Of a stretch of 64,000 nt of DNA, positions 63,660 through 64,000 are shown piece by piece. The stretch's first letter is position 1; each line of letters begins with the position of its first letter. The stretch lies in NCBI GenBank assembly GCA_024449915.1, contig JAMZAV010001041.1:62001-126000 (forward strand), written 5' to 3'. The stretch comes from Sweltsa coloradensis (Eukaryota > Arthropoda > Insecta > Plecoptera > Chloroperlidae). Under the pieces are notes generated by a model. The model made no database searches, was not told the DNA's origin, and saw nothing but the letters and a program-made list of their open reading frames with translations. The position numbers were made by a program, and so were the translations under genes.

Positions 63660-64000
63660 CTGCAAACAAAACGAAGTGGCAAGTTAGCACGGCTTTGCTA
63701 AAAACATGTTGCTTGTAACGCAATCAACCAAGCCTCCTAATTTTAATTTTGAGTAAACATAAACAAAATTAATGTCTTAATGATGACCTAAAAACGAGTA
63801 ATCTTGGTTCTATCAATTTATTATTTTGCTAGGAACTTGAAATTCAAAGAAATCCTAATGCACATTACCTACAATGATGAAACAAAGTATAGGTACTATA
63901 TTGTAAGACTAGAGGGAGGCCAAGTGTCATCACTACAGCTTGTATGTGCCCATCACATTTGCAGAACTGCACTACACTAAACGTGTGCATGATACGCTCG
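63660..64000. other. VRK intron, unassigned
   Basis: No further VRK exon is recognisable before the window ends. Confidence 0.5.

Overview
The window is eukaryotic and most likely arthropod, probably a hemimetabolous insect. It has AT-rich DNA, small exons bounded by GT-AG sites and separated by kilobase introns, poly-A or AAAT-tailed tRNA-derived SINEs, jockey/I-type and endonuclease-RT LINE remnants, and a dense crowd of DNA transposons. There is no bacterial gene organisation. The species assignment is an inference from repeat style only.

Two host genes are supported, and they converge. On the + strand GPR89 (Golgi pH regulator) runs from its second coding exon (1985) to its stop (16198). 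Seven exons join in phase to 443 residues, so only the first ~13 residues are missing, and I did not find that exon. On the - strand a VRK1/ballchen-type kinase enters from beyond the right edge. It has exons at 63659-63428, 58420-58065, 46952-46837, 43759-43460, 34270-34002 and probably 32671-32628. These join in phase to 438 residues from the catalytic loop to a stop. The ~16 kb between the two 3' ends holds only repeats and unassigned AT-rich DNA.

Almost everything else is mobile DNA, and many elements can be delimited to the base because their target-site duplications survive. Elements with 8-bp duplications and short inverted termini (hAT-type) lie at 9702-10279, 28959-29877, 43900-46559 (with another nested at 44511-46486), 48193-48622, 49100-51304 (with another nested at 49405-50942) and 60254-60706. 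TTAA-flanked elements are a THAP/DDE Kolobok-like relic (12711-15342), two related ~630-bp fold-back elements (22261-22888 and 34841-36918), and two piggyBac-like MITEs (34610-34836, 56601-57174). A pogo/Tigger-like element (40618-41513) splits a LINE reverse transcriptase. Three families of Helitron/Helentron-type non-autonomous elements (called HINE-A, -B and -C here) share a 3' hairpin plus CTAG-T end and a matching subterminal inverted repeat. At least five tRNA-derived SINE families are present.

The large VRK intron (58065 to 46952) holds the most elaborate structure. A LINE copy is split by an 8.58-kb element with ~24-bp inverted termini. That element contains a hAT element, which contains a second hAT element, which contains a HINE-B element. 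The same 8.58-kb element also carries a separate 2.95-kb element with ~250-bp inverted repeats. Its cargo is a broken copy of an uncharacterised invertebrate gene family with a PIN/FEN-like nuclease domain. This is my best candidate for an undescribed mobile system.
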